Assembly: GCF_023634845.1 (NCBI RefSeq)
Contig: NZ_JAMLJL010000010.1
Location: forward strand, 122,477 to 186,476
DNA length: 64,000 nt
DNA from: Flavobacterium amniphilum
GTDB lineage: Bacteria > Bacteroidota > Bacteroidia > Flavobacteriales > Flavobacteriaceae
Direction of reading: 5' to 3'
Shown here: piece by piece, positions 30,737 through 39,802 of the stretch
Layout: the number at the start of each line of letters is the position of its first letter
Position numbering within the stretch: the first letter of the stretch is position 1
Program-made: the position numbers and the translations under genes
The notes under the pieces: model-generated
Databases searched by the model: none
What the model was told of the DNA's origin: nothing
Seen by the model: the letters and a program-made list of their open reading frames with translations, nothing else

Positions 30737-32696
30737 GTACTAGTATTGAACTGTCTTTTTGGTTTTCCATTTGGATTTCAAAAACATAAACTCCCGGTTT
30801 TAATGTTGAACCATTGTAAGTGTATGTGAAATCTGTTGCTGGTTTATTTGTTTTTTCGGTTGTAATCAAATTTCCTTTCACATCATAAATACTAATGATG
30901 GCTTCTCCGGTGTTTGGAGAGGAATATTCGACTTTAAAAGAATCTTTAACCGGATTAGGATAAACTTTAATCGGATAGAAGATTTGCTTTTGGGCTTGCT
31001 TCGCAGAATTAGGTTTGTTGATGCAGAAATTGTCAATTACTACGTTAGTATCGTCGTAAACAGTACCACAAAGTGTAGTGCCCGTTACATCAAATATAAC
31101 ATAATGATAATCTGATTTGAAAGCCTGTAAGAAAGATGAACTTCCTGCTGTGTACAAAGGAGCACCGGCACCACCGCAAACTACCTGACATCTTCCTTCA
31201 GTTGGCTGACTTCCATAATTTGCAACAGGAGATGATGTGCTTACATTTCGGTTTATGGGTTTGAAACGCTCATACAAATGATCGTGACCTGTTAGAATTA
31301 AGTCAACACCGTAATCGTCAAAAGCTTTGAACCATGTGTTCCAATAGGCATCCATTTCGCCTGCATGTGGACCGACTGTATAAAAAGGTCGGTGGAACGA
31401 AATAATTTTCCACTTTTTTGATGCATTTGCGGCTAAAGTAGACTTAAGCCAGTTGTATTGAGTAACATCCGAAGGTGTTTCTGAATTTAAACAAATGAAA
31501 ACAGTTTCTCCATATTCAACCGAATAGTATAATTCAGTTTGCGGAGTGTTGTTTTTTGGTAAATCAAAAATATTCTGGTAATAAGAAGCTGATGCAACAT
31601 CGTGATTTCCCTGTGCATGTAAAATAAGTCTGTTGTTGATTAAGTTGGTTCCGTTGTCAAACCAGGCATCCCATTGAGATGCTGAACTTCCGGTATCAAC
31701 TATATCTCCGTTAAATACCACAAATGCCGGATTTCTGTTATTGGTTAAAGTTGAAATGGTATTCCAAACGCCTACATTGGTTCTGCTATCACCAACAGCT
31801 GCAAATTTGAATGTATCAGTAGTAGTTGGTGGAGTGGTGGTAAATGTTTTTTGTGCGCTCCACACACCCGAAACAGAATCAAATAAAGAGTAATATATTG
31901 TTGCGTTTGCAGTTAATATTCCCGGGAAAGTGAAACTGAAAAATTTGTTGGTTGATGACGAATATCCTGAGCGGGATGTAACATTGCTGGTTCCTTGCTC
32001 GTAAGTAGTGGTATAGCCCCATTTAATCTGGTCAGTTGTAGCTGCTGTTGAGTTTGTCCAAGATACAGTCAATCCTTCCAATGGATTTTTTGTTGTGCCC
32101 CATCTGATATGTTTTTGTGTAACTGAAGGTGGTGCTGATGTATTACCTTTCAATTCTAAATCAAAACTAATGTCTGAACTGTTTTTTGCGTTTTGATGAA
32201 TTTCCACGGCAATGGTGTTGCTTCCGGAAACAAATGTATTAGCAGGTAGTGTTGCTGACTGGAATGTTCCTCCATCGTCACTGGCTAAAGTTGCTAAAGT
32301 TGTATAACCGGCACTGGCAGCTAGGTTATTCCTGTATATTTCGGTTCCGTTTACATAAACTGCTACACCATCATCTCTTTTTACACGTAAGGTGTAATTT
32401 AGAAATTGGCTTGGGTTTGTTACCGAAAAGGTTTTTCTGAAATAAGTTGTGACATATCTGTTTGATGTGCTTGTACCATAGCTGACTACTGTCGCTTCGT
32501 CCCCGTCACCATAACCCAGTTGGGCGTTTCCTTGTTTCCAACTGGTTTCGTTGATTGTTGTGGCTCTCCACGCGGTACCCTGATTGGTACCGTTATCTAG
32601 GTATTTCCAACTTGATCCGGTACTGACTAAAGTTGTTTGGCCAATAGACATACTGTACATCCCCATGCACAGCAGTAAAAAATAAATTCTTTTCAT
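30729..32696 (-). CDS. T9SS-secreted metallophosphoesterase (purple acid phosphatase-like)
   Basis: A 655-residue exported protein with a signal peptide ending SIGQ. An N-terminal carbohydrate-binding-like beta-sandwich (residues ~20-185) is followed by a fibronectin-like purple-acid-phosphatase N domain (KHIRWGTTKNPLEGLTVSW). A calcineurin-type phosphoesterase domain spans ~295-560 with metal ligands in GDSRTN, NGDIVDTG, GNHD, SFHRP and GHDHLYER. The C-terminal ~75 residues (VYPNPVKDSFKVEY ...) are a type A T9SS sorting domain. It probably hydrolyses phosphoesters outside the cell for phosphate acquisition; the substrate is unknown. A ~240-bp AT-rich spacer separates it from divergent asd. 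Confidence 0.9.
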   Translation of the reverse strand: MKRIYFLLLCMGMYSMSIGQTTLVSTGSSWKYLDNGTNQGTAWRATTINETSWKQGNAQLGYGDGDEATVVSYGTSTSNRYVTTYFRKTFSVTNPSQFLNYTLRVKRDDGVAVYVNGTEIYRNNLAASAGYTTLATLASDDGGTFQSATLPANTFVSGSNTIAVEIHQNAKNSSDISFDLELKGNTSAPPSVTQKHIRWGTTKNPLEGLTVSWTNSTAATTDQIKWGYTTTYEQGTSNVTSRSGYSSSTNKFFSFTFPGILTANATIYYSLFDSVSGVWSAQKTFTTTPPTTTDTFKFAAVGDSRTNVGVWNTISTLTNNRNPAFVVFNGDIVDTGSSASQWDAWFDNGTNLINNRLILHAQGNHDVASASYYQNIFDLPKNNTPQTELYYSVEYGETVFICLNSETPSDVTQYNWLKSTLAANASKKWKIISFHRPFYTVGPHAGEMDAYWNTWFKAFDDYGVDLILTGHDHLYERFKPINRNVSTSSPVANYGSQPTEGRCQVVCGGAGAPLYTAGSSSFLQAFKSDYHYVIFDVTGTTLCGTVYDDTNVVIDNFCINKPNSAKQAQKQIFYPIKVYPNPVKDSFKVEYSSPNTGEAIISIYDVKGNLITTEKTNKPATDFTYTYNGSTLKPGVYVFEIQMENQKDSSILVRE

Positions 32697-32872
32697 AGTT
32701 TTTAGTTTTTTAGTTGCCGCTAAAATATTAAAATAAGAATTTTCTTAACTTTATTATTTTGTTATTCTTTTGTAAATCAATGGGTTTATTTTGGTATCCG
32801 ACGTTAATAATATTTTTTGTAATTTTTTTTCACATAAAAATGAAAAATTATAACATTTTGTTAAATTTTGTT

Positions 32873-32908
32873 ATTGTGTATTTAGAAACCAAATATTAAT
32901 TACTTTTG
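32873..32908 (+). promoter_or_regulatory. Bacteroidota-type promoter of asd
   Basis: TACTTTTG at 32,901-32,908 matches TAnnTTTG, with ATTG at 32,873-32,876 (24-bp gap, slightly long). It lies 31 bases before the asd ATG in a very AT-rich divergent spacer. Confidence 0.5.
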
Positions 32909-32939
32909 TGGTGTCAAAATTTAAACACACACATTTAAG

Positions 32940-33929
32940 ATGAAAGTAGCCGTTGTAGGTGCTACCGGTATGGTAGGAGAAGTAATGCTTCAAGTATTAG
33001 CAGAAAGAAATTTCCCGATAACTGAATTGATTCCTGTTGCCTCAGAAAGGTCAGTAGGGAATGAAATCGAATTTAAGGGTAAAAAGTATAAGGTGGTTGG
33101 TATGCAAACTGCAATCGACATGAAACCGGCTATTGCAATCTTTTCGGCTGGTGGTGATACTTCAAAGGAATGGGCTCCTAAATTTGCTGAAGCCGGTACT
33201 ACCGTAATCGATAATTCTTCAGCATGGAGAATGGATCCGACTAAAAAATTGGTTGTTCCGGAAATCAATGCTTCAGTTTTGACTAAAGAAGATAAAATTA
33301 TTGCAAATCCAAACTGTTCGACCATTCAAATGGTTATGGTATTGGCACCATTGCATAAGATATATGATATTAAACGTGTAGTTGTTTCTACTTATCAGTC
33401 AATAACAGGAACCGGTGTGAAAGCTGTTCGTCAGCTGGAAAATGAGTATGACGGTGTTAAAGGCGATATGGCTTATAAATACCAAATTCATCGTAACGCG
33501 ATTCCTCAATGTGATGTTTTTGAAGAGAACGATTATACGAAGGAAGAAATGAAATTAGTACGTGAGACTCAAAAAATCTTGGATGACAAAACGATAGCTG
33601 TAACGGCTACTGCTGTTAGAATTCCGGTTGTAGGCGGTCACAGCGAGGCGGTTAATGTTGAGTTTGAGAATGATTTTGAAGTGGGTAACGTACGTCAAAT
33701 TTTGCATCAGACAGAAGGAGTAACGGTTCAGGATAACGTAGATACATTTACTTTCCCGATGCCTTTATATGCACAAGGTAAAGATGATGTTTTCGTAGGT
33801 AGAATACGTCGTGACGGAAGTCAGCCAAACACATTGAATATGTGGATCGTCGCCGATAATTTACGTAAAGGGGCAGCTACAAATGCTGTACAGATTGCTG
33901 AATATCTGGTAGCTAACAATCTGGTTTAA
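32940..33929 (+). CDS. asd: Aspartate-semialdehyde dehydrogenase
   Basis: A 329-residue cytoplasmic enzyme that reduces aspartyl-4-phosphate to aspartate semialdehyde with NADPH, at the branch point to lysine/diaminopimelate, threonine and methionine. The NADP loop GATGMVGE is at residues 7-14, the catalytic Cys126 in ANPNCSTIQM, and the substrate/His block PVVGGHSEAV downstream. Length and start are standard. It is monocistronic with its own promoter and terminator. Confidence 0.96.
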   Translation: MKVAVVGATGMVGEVMLQVLAERNFPITELIPVASERSVGNEIEFKGKKYKVVGMQTAIDMKPAIAIFSAGGDTSKEWAPKFAEAGTTVIDNSSAWRMDPTKKLVVPEINASVLTKEDKIIANPNCSTIQMVMVLAPLHKIYDIKRVVVSTYQSITGTGVKAVRQLENEYDGVKGDMAYKYQIHRNAIPQCDVFEENDYTKEEMKLVRETQKILDDKTIAVTATAVRIPVVGGHSEAVNVEFENDFEVGNVRQILHQTEGVTVQDNVDTFTFPMPLYAQGKDDVFVGRIRRDGSQPNTLNMWIVADNLRKGAATNAVQIAEYLVANNLV

Positions 33930-33951
33930 GTTTTAGGAAATAGAAAAATTG

Positions 33952-33990
33952 AATCCGTTTGACTTTTTGTTGAACGGATTTATTTTTTGT
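33952..33990 (+). terminator. Terminator after asd
   Basis: AATCCGTT pairs with AACGGATT across a 13-nt loop, followed by a T-rich tail. The tail merges with the promoter-like sequence of the next gene. Confidence 0.6.
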
Positions 33991-33994
33991 TTTA

Positions 33995-34002
33995 TATATT
34001 TG
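33995..34002 (+). promoter_or_regulatory. -7 element just before the His/Cys-rich gene
   Basis: TATATTTG, with TTTG 25 bases upstream inside the asd terminator. It ends only 6 bases before the ATG, which would give a leaderless or nearly leaderless mRNA. Confidence 0.4.
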
Positions 34003-34008
34003 TTCTGA

Positions 34009-34359
34009 ATGAAAAAGAAAATCTTCATATTGAACTATTCTTTGGTACTGACGGTGCTTTTTGGCGTACTGTTTCAGTCATTGCATTCATTCGAGCATTT
34101 GGTCGAGCAATTAACAACTGAGCATTGCAACCATAAATACCATACCGGAAAAACCGAATTCACACACAGCCATCATGATTTTGATGATTGTTTTGTCTGT
34201 GAATATTCATTCAGTAATTACATTCCAACCGAATTTTTCTCGTTTGAGTTTAAAATTCCGGTTTACAATACTATCAGTTTGTTTGGTTACAGTGAAAAAT
34301 TAGTTTTTTTCTCTGGTAGTATAATCAAATCCCGCGGACCGCCTTCTTTTATTGTTTAA
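34009..34359 (+). CDS. Small His/Cys-rich exported protein next to TonB receptor
   Basis: A 116-residue protein with one N-terminal hydrophobic segment (ILNYSLVLTVLFGVLFQSL) that serves as a signal anchor or signal peptide. A short segment dense in potential metal ligands follows (HSFEHL, EHCNHKYH, THSHHDFDDCFVC), and the C-terminus contains RGPP. Small proteins of this kind often precede TonB-dependent receptors in flavobacteria. The adjacent receptor also has an EEHTHHID segment, so a role in metal (zinc or copper) sensing or uptake is plausible. No enzymatic motif is present. The receptor gene starts 70 bases downstream on the same strand. Confidence 0.75.
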   Translation: MKKKIFILNYSLVLTVLFGVLFQSLHSFEHLVEQLTTEHCNHKYHTGKTEFTHSHHDFDDCFVCEYSFSNYIPTEFFSFEFKIPVYNTISLFGYSEKLVFFSGSIIKSRGPPSFIV

Positions 34360-34429
34360 GCTATTTTTTAGGATTTCCAATCGCTTTTGGATTTCCACGT
34401 TTCTATTTAAACAATAATCATTAAAATCA

Positions 34430-36634
34430 ATGAAATCATTTATTATATCCCTATTCATAGGGTTCTCGTTGTTTGTGCAGGCACAAACAAGCATTTCAGG
34501 TATTGTATCTGATGAAAATAAGAACGTTTTAGAAGGTGTTACAGTCCATATTCCCGAATTGCATATTGAAGCAAAAACAAATGAGCAGGGTAAATACCAA
34601 ATAAAGAACCTGCCTTCCGGTAGTTTTACCATTATTTTTTCACATCCAAAATTTGACAATAACACATCCACTATACAGCTAAACGAAACCGAAATCATTT
34701 ACGACATGGTCTTAACCGAAGAGCATACACATCATATTGATGAGGTCGTCGTATCGACGGTTTTCAATAAAATGCAGTCGCAAAATGTAATGAAGGTTGA
34801 AAATCAAAAAATTAAGCAATTAAAGCAAAAAGGTGCAGCAACACTTATTGAAGGTCTGGCTACAATTCCGGGTGTTGCTAATATTTCCACCGGTACATCT
34901 ATAGGAAAACCGGTTATCAGAGGATTGAGTGGAAACAGGGTTTTGGTTTACACCCAAGGTGTGCGCCTTGAAAACCAACAGTTTGGTGAAGAACATGGAT
35001 TAGGATTGAACGACAGCGGTATTGAAAGTGTTGAAGTAATCAAAGGTCCTGCATCCTTGCTTTATGGTTCAGATGCTCTTGGAGGTGTTTTGTTTTTTAA
35101 TCCCGAAAAGTTTGCAAATCCTAATTCGTATTCGGCAGATTTTAGTCAGAAGTTTTTCAGTAATACATTGGGAAGCAGTACTAATTTCGGATTGAAGACG
35201 TCTTCCGAAAAATGGAAATTTTTGGCAAGGGGAGGTTATAACACCCATGTTGATTATCAAATGCCAAATAGCAACAGGGTTACTAATTCCCGTTTTGAAG
35301 AAACCGATTTTAAAACCGGAATAAGTTATAACGGGACAAAATTTACTTCAACTTTCCGCTATAATATAAATTTACTGTCACTTGGATTGCCGGAAGAAAT
35401 TGGACAGAATACAACTATCAGGAATCCTGATTTTCCAAGGCAGGGTGTATTAAGTCAAATCGCAAGTTTGCACAACAAAATATTTTTCAAAAATTCGAAG
35501 CTAAATCTTGATTTCGGATATATAGCCAATGACCGTAAAGAATTTGAAGACAGCCTTAAACCAATTTTGGAAATGGATTTGAAAACGTTCAATTTCGATG
35601 CGAAATATGAATTTCCTAAAATGGGAAAATTTGAAACTATTGTTGGTTTGCAGGGAATGAATCAGACAAATGTAAATTCCGGGGAAGAAATTTTAATTCC
35701 TGATGCAAGGATAAATGATTTGGGTGTTTTGGCTACTACTAACTATTCCTGGAAGAAAAATGTGTTTCAGGCAGGATTTCGTTTCGATAACAGATGGATT
35801 GAGACAGAAACCCATGGAATTTCAGGAGAAGAAGGTTATTTTGAAGCAATTGATAAGAAATTCAACAGTTTTAATGCGTCATTGGGTTGTAAAACTTCAA
35901 TTACCGATAATTTAACTGTACGTTTGAATGTGGCTTCTGGATTTAGGGCGCCAAATTTAGCTGAATTAACTTCAAATGGTGTTCACGAAGGGAGTAACCG
36001 TTATGAAATTGGTAACCCAAATCTGAAAAATGAGCAAAATATTCAAACCGATTTGAATTTTGAATATGGAAATAAACATTTTGAATTCTTTGTAAATGGA
36101 TTTTACAACAAAATCAATAATTACATCTTTATTGCGCCAAACGGCAATGTGATCGACGGCAATGATGTATATGATTATGTACAGGCAGATGCCAATCTTT
36201 ATGGTGGTGAAGCAGGAATTCATCTGCATCCGCATCCAATAGACTGGCTTCACATTACCAGTAGCTTTGAATCGGTTACCGGTAAAAAGAATAATGGCGA
36301 TTACCTGCCTTTGATTCCTTCAAATAAATGGAGTAATACATTTAAAACTGATTTTGAGTTGAAATGGTTAAAATCAGGATATGCGTCATTGAATCTGGAT
36401 ACATTTTTGTCCCAAAATAAAGTTGGATTGTTCGAAACCAAAACAGGAGAGTATTCTTTGTTGAATTTCGGATTAGGCGGAAATATTAATTTGGCTAAGT
36501 TTAAATGCGAATTGAGTTTTAGTGCAAATAATATTCTGAACCGTGAGTATGTATCGCATTTATCACGTTTAAAAGCTGATGGAATTCCAAATATTGGCAG
36601 GAATTTAATTGTAGGGTTGAATTTTAATTTATAA
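34430..36634 (+). CDS. TonB-dependent outer-membrane receptor, possibly for a metal
   Basis: A 734-residue outer-membrane transporter. A signal peptide ends VQAQ; residues ~22-105 form a carboxypeptidase-regulatory-like domain (ISGIVSDENKNVLEGVTV); a His-rich linker EEHTHHIDEVVV precedes the plug (~115-225: GAATLIEGLATIPGVANIST, KPVIRGLSGNRVLVY, IESVEVIKGPASLLYGSDAL). The rest is the 22-strand barrel, with the C-terminal strand ending in LNFNL. No SusD partner is adjacent, so a glycan substrate is less likely. The His-rich linker and the His/Cys-rich neighbour favour a metal or metal-chelate substrate, which is inference. Confidence 0.88.
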   Translation: MKSFIISLFIGFSLFVQAQTSISGIVSDENKNVLEGVTVHIPELHIEAKTNEQGKYQIKNLPSGSFTIIFSHPKFDNNTSTIQLNETEIIYDMVLTEEHTHHIDEVVVSTVFNKMQSQNVMKVENQKIKQLKQKGAATLIEGLATIPGVANISTGTSIGKPVIRGLSGNRVLVYTQGVRLENQQFGEEHGLGLNDSGIESVEVIKGPASLLYGSDALGGVLFFNPEKFANPNSYSADFSQKFFSNTLGSSTNFGLKTSSEKWKFLARGGYNTHVDYQMPNSNRVTNSRFEETDFKTGISYNGTKFTSTFRYNINLLSLGLPEEIGQNTTIRNPDFPRQGVLSQIASLHNKIFFKNSKLNLDFGYIANDRKEFEDSLKPILEMDLKTFNFDAKYEFPKMGKFETIVGLQGMNQTNVNSGEEILIPDARINDLGVLATTNYSWKKNVFQAGFRFDNRWIETETHGISGEEGYFEAIDKKFNSFNASLGCKTSITDNLTVRLNVASGFRAPNLAELTSNGVHEGSNRYEIGNPNLKNEQNIQTDLNFEYGNKHFEFFVNGFYNKINNYIFIAPNGNVIDGNDVYDYVQADANLYGGEAGIHLHPHPIDWLHITSSFESVTGKKNNGDYLPLIPSNKWSNTFKTDFELKWLKSGYASLNLDTFLSQNKVGLFETKTGEYSLLNFGLGGNINLAKFKCELSFSANNILNREYVSHLSRLKADGIPNIGRNLIVGLNFNL

Positions 36635-36683
36635 CAAATAATAGGTTTTTTGTTATGAATGAGAAGTAAGTGTCTGAAAGATG

Positions 36684-36691
36684 TATTTTTG
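36684..36691 (+). promoter_or_regulatory. -7 element upstream of the prolyl oligopeptidase gene
   Basis: TATTTTTG (TAnnTTTG) lies 18 bases before the chosen ATG at 36,710 and inside the longer alternative frame beginning at 36,659, which supports the later start. No clear -33 box. Confidence 0.4.
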
Positions 36692-36709
36692 CTTCAAACC
36701 AAACTCACA

Positions 36710-38848
36710 ATGAAAAAACTAGTTACTTCGTTAGCAGTTGTCATGGCAATTTCTGCTAATGCCCAATCCCAAAAAAACACAAAAGGAATGAAATATCCTG
36801 TGACCAAAAAAGTTGAAACCACTGATGCATATTTCGGAAAAACAATCAAAGATCCTTACAGATGGCTGGAAGATGACCGTTCACCGGAAACTGAAGTATG
36901 GGTTAAAGAGCAAAATAAACTGGCGGATGGATATCTGAATCAAATTCCGTATCGCAATGATTTGAAAACACGTTTGGAAAAAATGTGGAATTATGAAAAA
37001 ATAAGTTCACCATTTGTTGAAGGTGATTTTACCTATTTCTACAAAAATAACGGTTTACAAAATCAATCGGTTTTATACAGGAAAGATGCATCTGGAAATG
37101 AAGAAGTTTTTCTGGATCCAAATACTTTTTCCAAAGATGGTACAACTTCTTTGGCAGGAATTGATTTCTCAAAAGACGGAAGTAAAGCAGCTTATCAAAT
37201 ATCGATTGGCGGCTCTGATTGGCGTGAAGTGATTATTATTGATGCAAAAACAAAGGAAGTTCTTGAAAATAAATTAGTTGACGTAAAATTCAGTGGAATT
37301 TCCTGGTATAAAAATGAGGGATTTTATTACTCGAGTTATGATAAGCCGGTTGGGAGTGAACTTTCAGCAAAAACCGATCAGCATAAGGTATACTACCATA
37401 AATTGGGAACTCCGCAAAAAGATGATAAAGTAATTTTCGGATTAGATCAAAAGCGTCGCTATGTGGGTGGTAATGTTACTCAGGATGAACGGTTTTTAAT
37501 GATTTCTGCATCAAATACAACATCAGGTAACGAGTTGTATATTAAAGATTTATCAGTGCCCGAAAGTCCAATCGTAACTATTATGGATAATTTTAATTCA
37601 GATAGCTATGTGATTGAAAATGTTGGAAGTAAATTGTTTATTTATACTAATTTCAACGCTCCCAATAAGAAAATTGTTACAGTTGATGTTTCAAAACCAA
37701 CACCGGATAACTGGAAAGATTTGATTCCTGAAACTGAAAATACATTGTCGCCTACAACCGGAAGCGGTTACATCTTTGCAAATTATATGAAAGATGCAAT
37801 TTCATTAATTAAGCAATTTGATTATAACGGAAATTTAATCCGGACTATTGAATTACCGGGTGTGGGAACTGCTTTTGGTTTTGACGGTAAGGAGAAAGAT
37901 GAAACATTATATTATTCGTTCTCAAATTATTATACACCAACCAGAATTTACGCGTTTAGCCCGAAAACAGGAATTTCAACTGTATATCAGAAACCAAAGG
38001 TTGATTTTAATTCAGATGATTTTGAATCAAAGCAGGTTTTTTATACTTCAAAAGACGGAACCAAAATACCAATGATTATAACGTATAAGAAAGGATTGAA
38101 ACTAAATGGTAAAAATCCGACAATCCTTTATGGTTACGGAGGTTTTAATGTGAGTCTGACTCCGGCTTTCAGTATTTCCAATGCGCTTTGGCTGGAAAAT
38201 GGTGGTGTATATGCCGTTCCGAATTTACGTGGAGGCGGGGAATACGGAAAAAAATGGCATGATGCCGGAACCAAAATGCAAAAACAGAATGTGTTTGATG
38301 ATTTTATTGCAGCTGCCGAATATTTGATTGCTAATAAATATACTTCAAAGGATTTTCTTGCCGTTCGCGGTGGTTCAAACGGAGGATTATTGGTGGGCGC
38401 CGTTATGACACAACGTCCTGATTTAATGAAAGTAGCATTGCCGGCTGTAGGTGTTCTCGATATGTTACGATACCATACGTTTACTGCCGGAGCGGGTTGG
38501 GCATATGATTATGGAACTTCTGAAGATTCTGCAGAAATGTTCGAATACATTAAAAAATATTCTCCGGTACATAATGTTAAAAACGGTGTCGAATACCCTG
38601 CAACATTAGTAACAACTGGAGATCATGATGATAGGGTTGTGCCGGCTCACAGCTTTAAATTTGCTTCCGAATTGCAGGAAAAACAGAGTGGTAATAATCC
38701 GACTTTAATCCGAATAGATATAAATGCCGGTCACGGTGCTGGAAAATCTGTTGCGGCAATTATTCAGGAAAGTGTGGATGTACAGGCATTTACCTTGTTT
38801 AATATGGGCATTAAAAGCCTTACTATAAAGAAGAAAGAGACTTTATAA
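36710..38848 (+). CDS. Prolyl oligopeptidase (S9A serine peptidase)
   Basis: A 712-residue exported serine peptidase that cleaves after proline in short peptides. The start at 36,710 gives a clean signal peptide (MKKLVTSLAVVMAISANAQ); an in-frame ATG at 36,659 would bury it. An N-terminal segment (DPYRWLEDDRSPETEVWV) leads into a seven-bladed propeller (~80-420), then the alpha/beta-hydrolase domain. Catalytic residues by position are Ser556 in RGGSNGGLL, Asp641 in GDHDDRVVP and His675 in AGHGAGK, matching the spacing of the mammalian enzyme. It probably acts in the periplasm. A strong terminator follows. Confidence 0.95.
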   Translation: MKKLVTSLAVVMAISANAQSQKNTKGMKYPVTKKVETTDAYFGKTIKDPYRWLEDDRSPETEVWVKEQNKLADGYLNQIPYRNDLKTRLEKMWNYEKISSPFVEGDFTYFYKNNGLQNQSVLYRKDASGNEEVFLDPNTFSKDGTTSLAGIDFSKDGSKAAYQISIGGSDWREVIIIDAKTKEVLENKLVDVKFSGISWYKNEGFYYSSYDKPVGSELSAKTDQHKVYYHKLGTPQKDDKVIFGLDQKRRYVGGNVTQDERFLMISASNTTSGNELYIKDLSVPESPIVTIMDNFNSDSYVIENVGSKLFIYTNFNAPNKKIVTVDVSKPTPDNWKDLIPETENTLSPTTGSGYIFANYMKDAISLIKQFDYNGNLIRTIELPGVGTAFGFDGKEKDETLYYSFSNYYTPTRIYAFSPKTGISTVYQKPKVDFNSDDFESKQVFYTSKDGTKIPMIITYKKGLKLNGKNPTILYGYGGFNVSLTPAFSISNALWLENGGVYAVPNLRGGGEYGKKWHDAGTKMQKQNVFDDFIAAAEYLIANKYTSKDFLAVRGGSNGGLLVGAVMTQRPDLMKVALPAVGVLDMLRYHTFTAGAGWAYDYGTSEDSAEMFEYIKKYSPVHNVKNGVEYPATLVTTGDHDDRVVPAHSFKFASELQEKQSGNNPTLIRIDINAGHGAGKSVAAIIQESVDVQAFTLFNMGIKSLTIKKKETL

Positions 38849-38854
38849 GAAAAG

Positions 38855-38882
38855 AAAAGACTAAGCATTTGCTTAGTCTTTT
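38855..38882. terminator. Bidirectional terminator
   Basis: AAAAGACTAAGC / GCTTAGTCTTTT is a perfect 12-bp stem with a 4-nt loop and T-runs on both strands, between the convergent peptidase and AIM24-family genes. Confidence 0.9.
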
Positions 38883-38906
38883 TTAGTTATAACTATTACG
38901 ATAAAT

Positions 38907-39692
38907 TTAGATTCCGTCTACCAGTTTGCCTAAACCACCTAAAACACCACCTTCTTCTTTAGTGCTGTTAAAGCCTGAAGCTGCTATTATTTTTCCGGCT
39001 AATCGGCTAAATGGAAGTGACTGGATATATACAATTCCGGGACCGCGAAGTGTGGCATAAAACAATCCTTCACCACCGAAAATTGAATTTTTAATTCCTC
39101 CGATGAATTCAATATCATAATCAACATCTTTTGTAAAGCCTACAATACATCCCGTATCTACTTTAAGAACTTCTCCGGCTTGTAATTCTTTACGGGCCAA
39201 AGTTCCTCCGGAGTGTACAAACGCCATTCCGTCTCCTTCGATTTTTTGCATGATAAAACCTTCACCACCAAAAAGTCCGCGGCCTAATTTTTTAGAGAAT
39301 TCAATTCCTACCGAAACTCCTTTGGCAGCACATAAAAACGAATCTTTCTGACAAATGAATTTTCCCTGGTATTGAGTTAAGTCAATTGCAACAATTTTCC
39401 CTGGATACGGAGATGCAAATGAGACTTTTCTTTTGTTGGAGTCCTGGTTCATATAGGCAGTCATAAATAAACTTTCTCCGGTCAGCATTCGTTTTCCGGC
39501 ACTTAAAAGTTTACCGAACATTCCTGATTCCTGACCAGATCCATCTCCGAAAATGGTTTCCATTTTGATACCGTTCTCCATCATCATGAAGCTACCGGCT
39601 TCGGCAACCACCACTTCCTGCGGATCTAATTCAATTTCAACATATTGCATTTCTTCACCATAAATATGGTAATCTATTTCATGAGCTTGCAT
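38907..39692 (-). CDS. AIM24 / TIGR00266 family protein
   Basis: A 261-residue soluble protein rich in glycine and beta strands. It carries family landmarks such as VVVAEAGSFMMMENGIKMET, two related FGGEG blocks (GRGLFGGEGFIMQKIEGDG and SIFGGEGLFYATLRGPG) and VYIQSLPFSRLAGKI. The family is widespread in bacteria and related to mitochondrial AIM24; its molecular role is not established. No signal peptide is visible. It is monocistronic and separate from the LamG gene upstream, which has its own terminator. Confidence 0.85.
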   Translation of the reverse strand: MQAHEIDYHIYGEEMQYVEIELDPQEVVVAEAGSFMMMENGIKMETIFGDGSGQESGMFGKLLSAGKRMLTGESLFMTAYMNQDSNKRKVSFASPYPGKIVAIDLTQYQGKFICQKDSFLCAAKGVSVGIEFSKKLGRGLFGGEGFIMQKIEGDGMAFVHSGGTLARKELQAGEVLKVDTGCIVGFTKDVDYDIEFIGGIKNSIFGGEGLFYATLRGPGIVYIQSLPFSRLAGKIIAASGFNSTKEEGGVLGGLGKLVDGI

Positions 39693-39756
39693 ATTTTTTA
39701 GTTTTTATGTTTATAGTTATTAGACACAAAGTATACTATAAAGTTACAGCTTTAAA

Positions 39757-39782
39757 TAAAAAAAGCTCCCATAGATGAGAGC
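39757..39782 (-). terminator. Terminator of the LamG/beta-helix gene
   Basis: Read on the minus strand, GCTCTCAT pairs with ATGGGAGC (one T-G, 2-nt loop) and is followed by a T-run. Confidence 0.7.
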
Positions 39783-39802
39783 ATTATTCCTGAAATGAAT
39801 GG

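Noticed and set aside
36659..36709. Upstream start for the prolyl oligopeptidase
   Set aside because: It would add 17 residues before a clean signal peptide and place the TATTTTTG promoter element inside the coding region.
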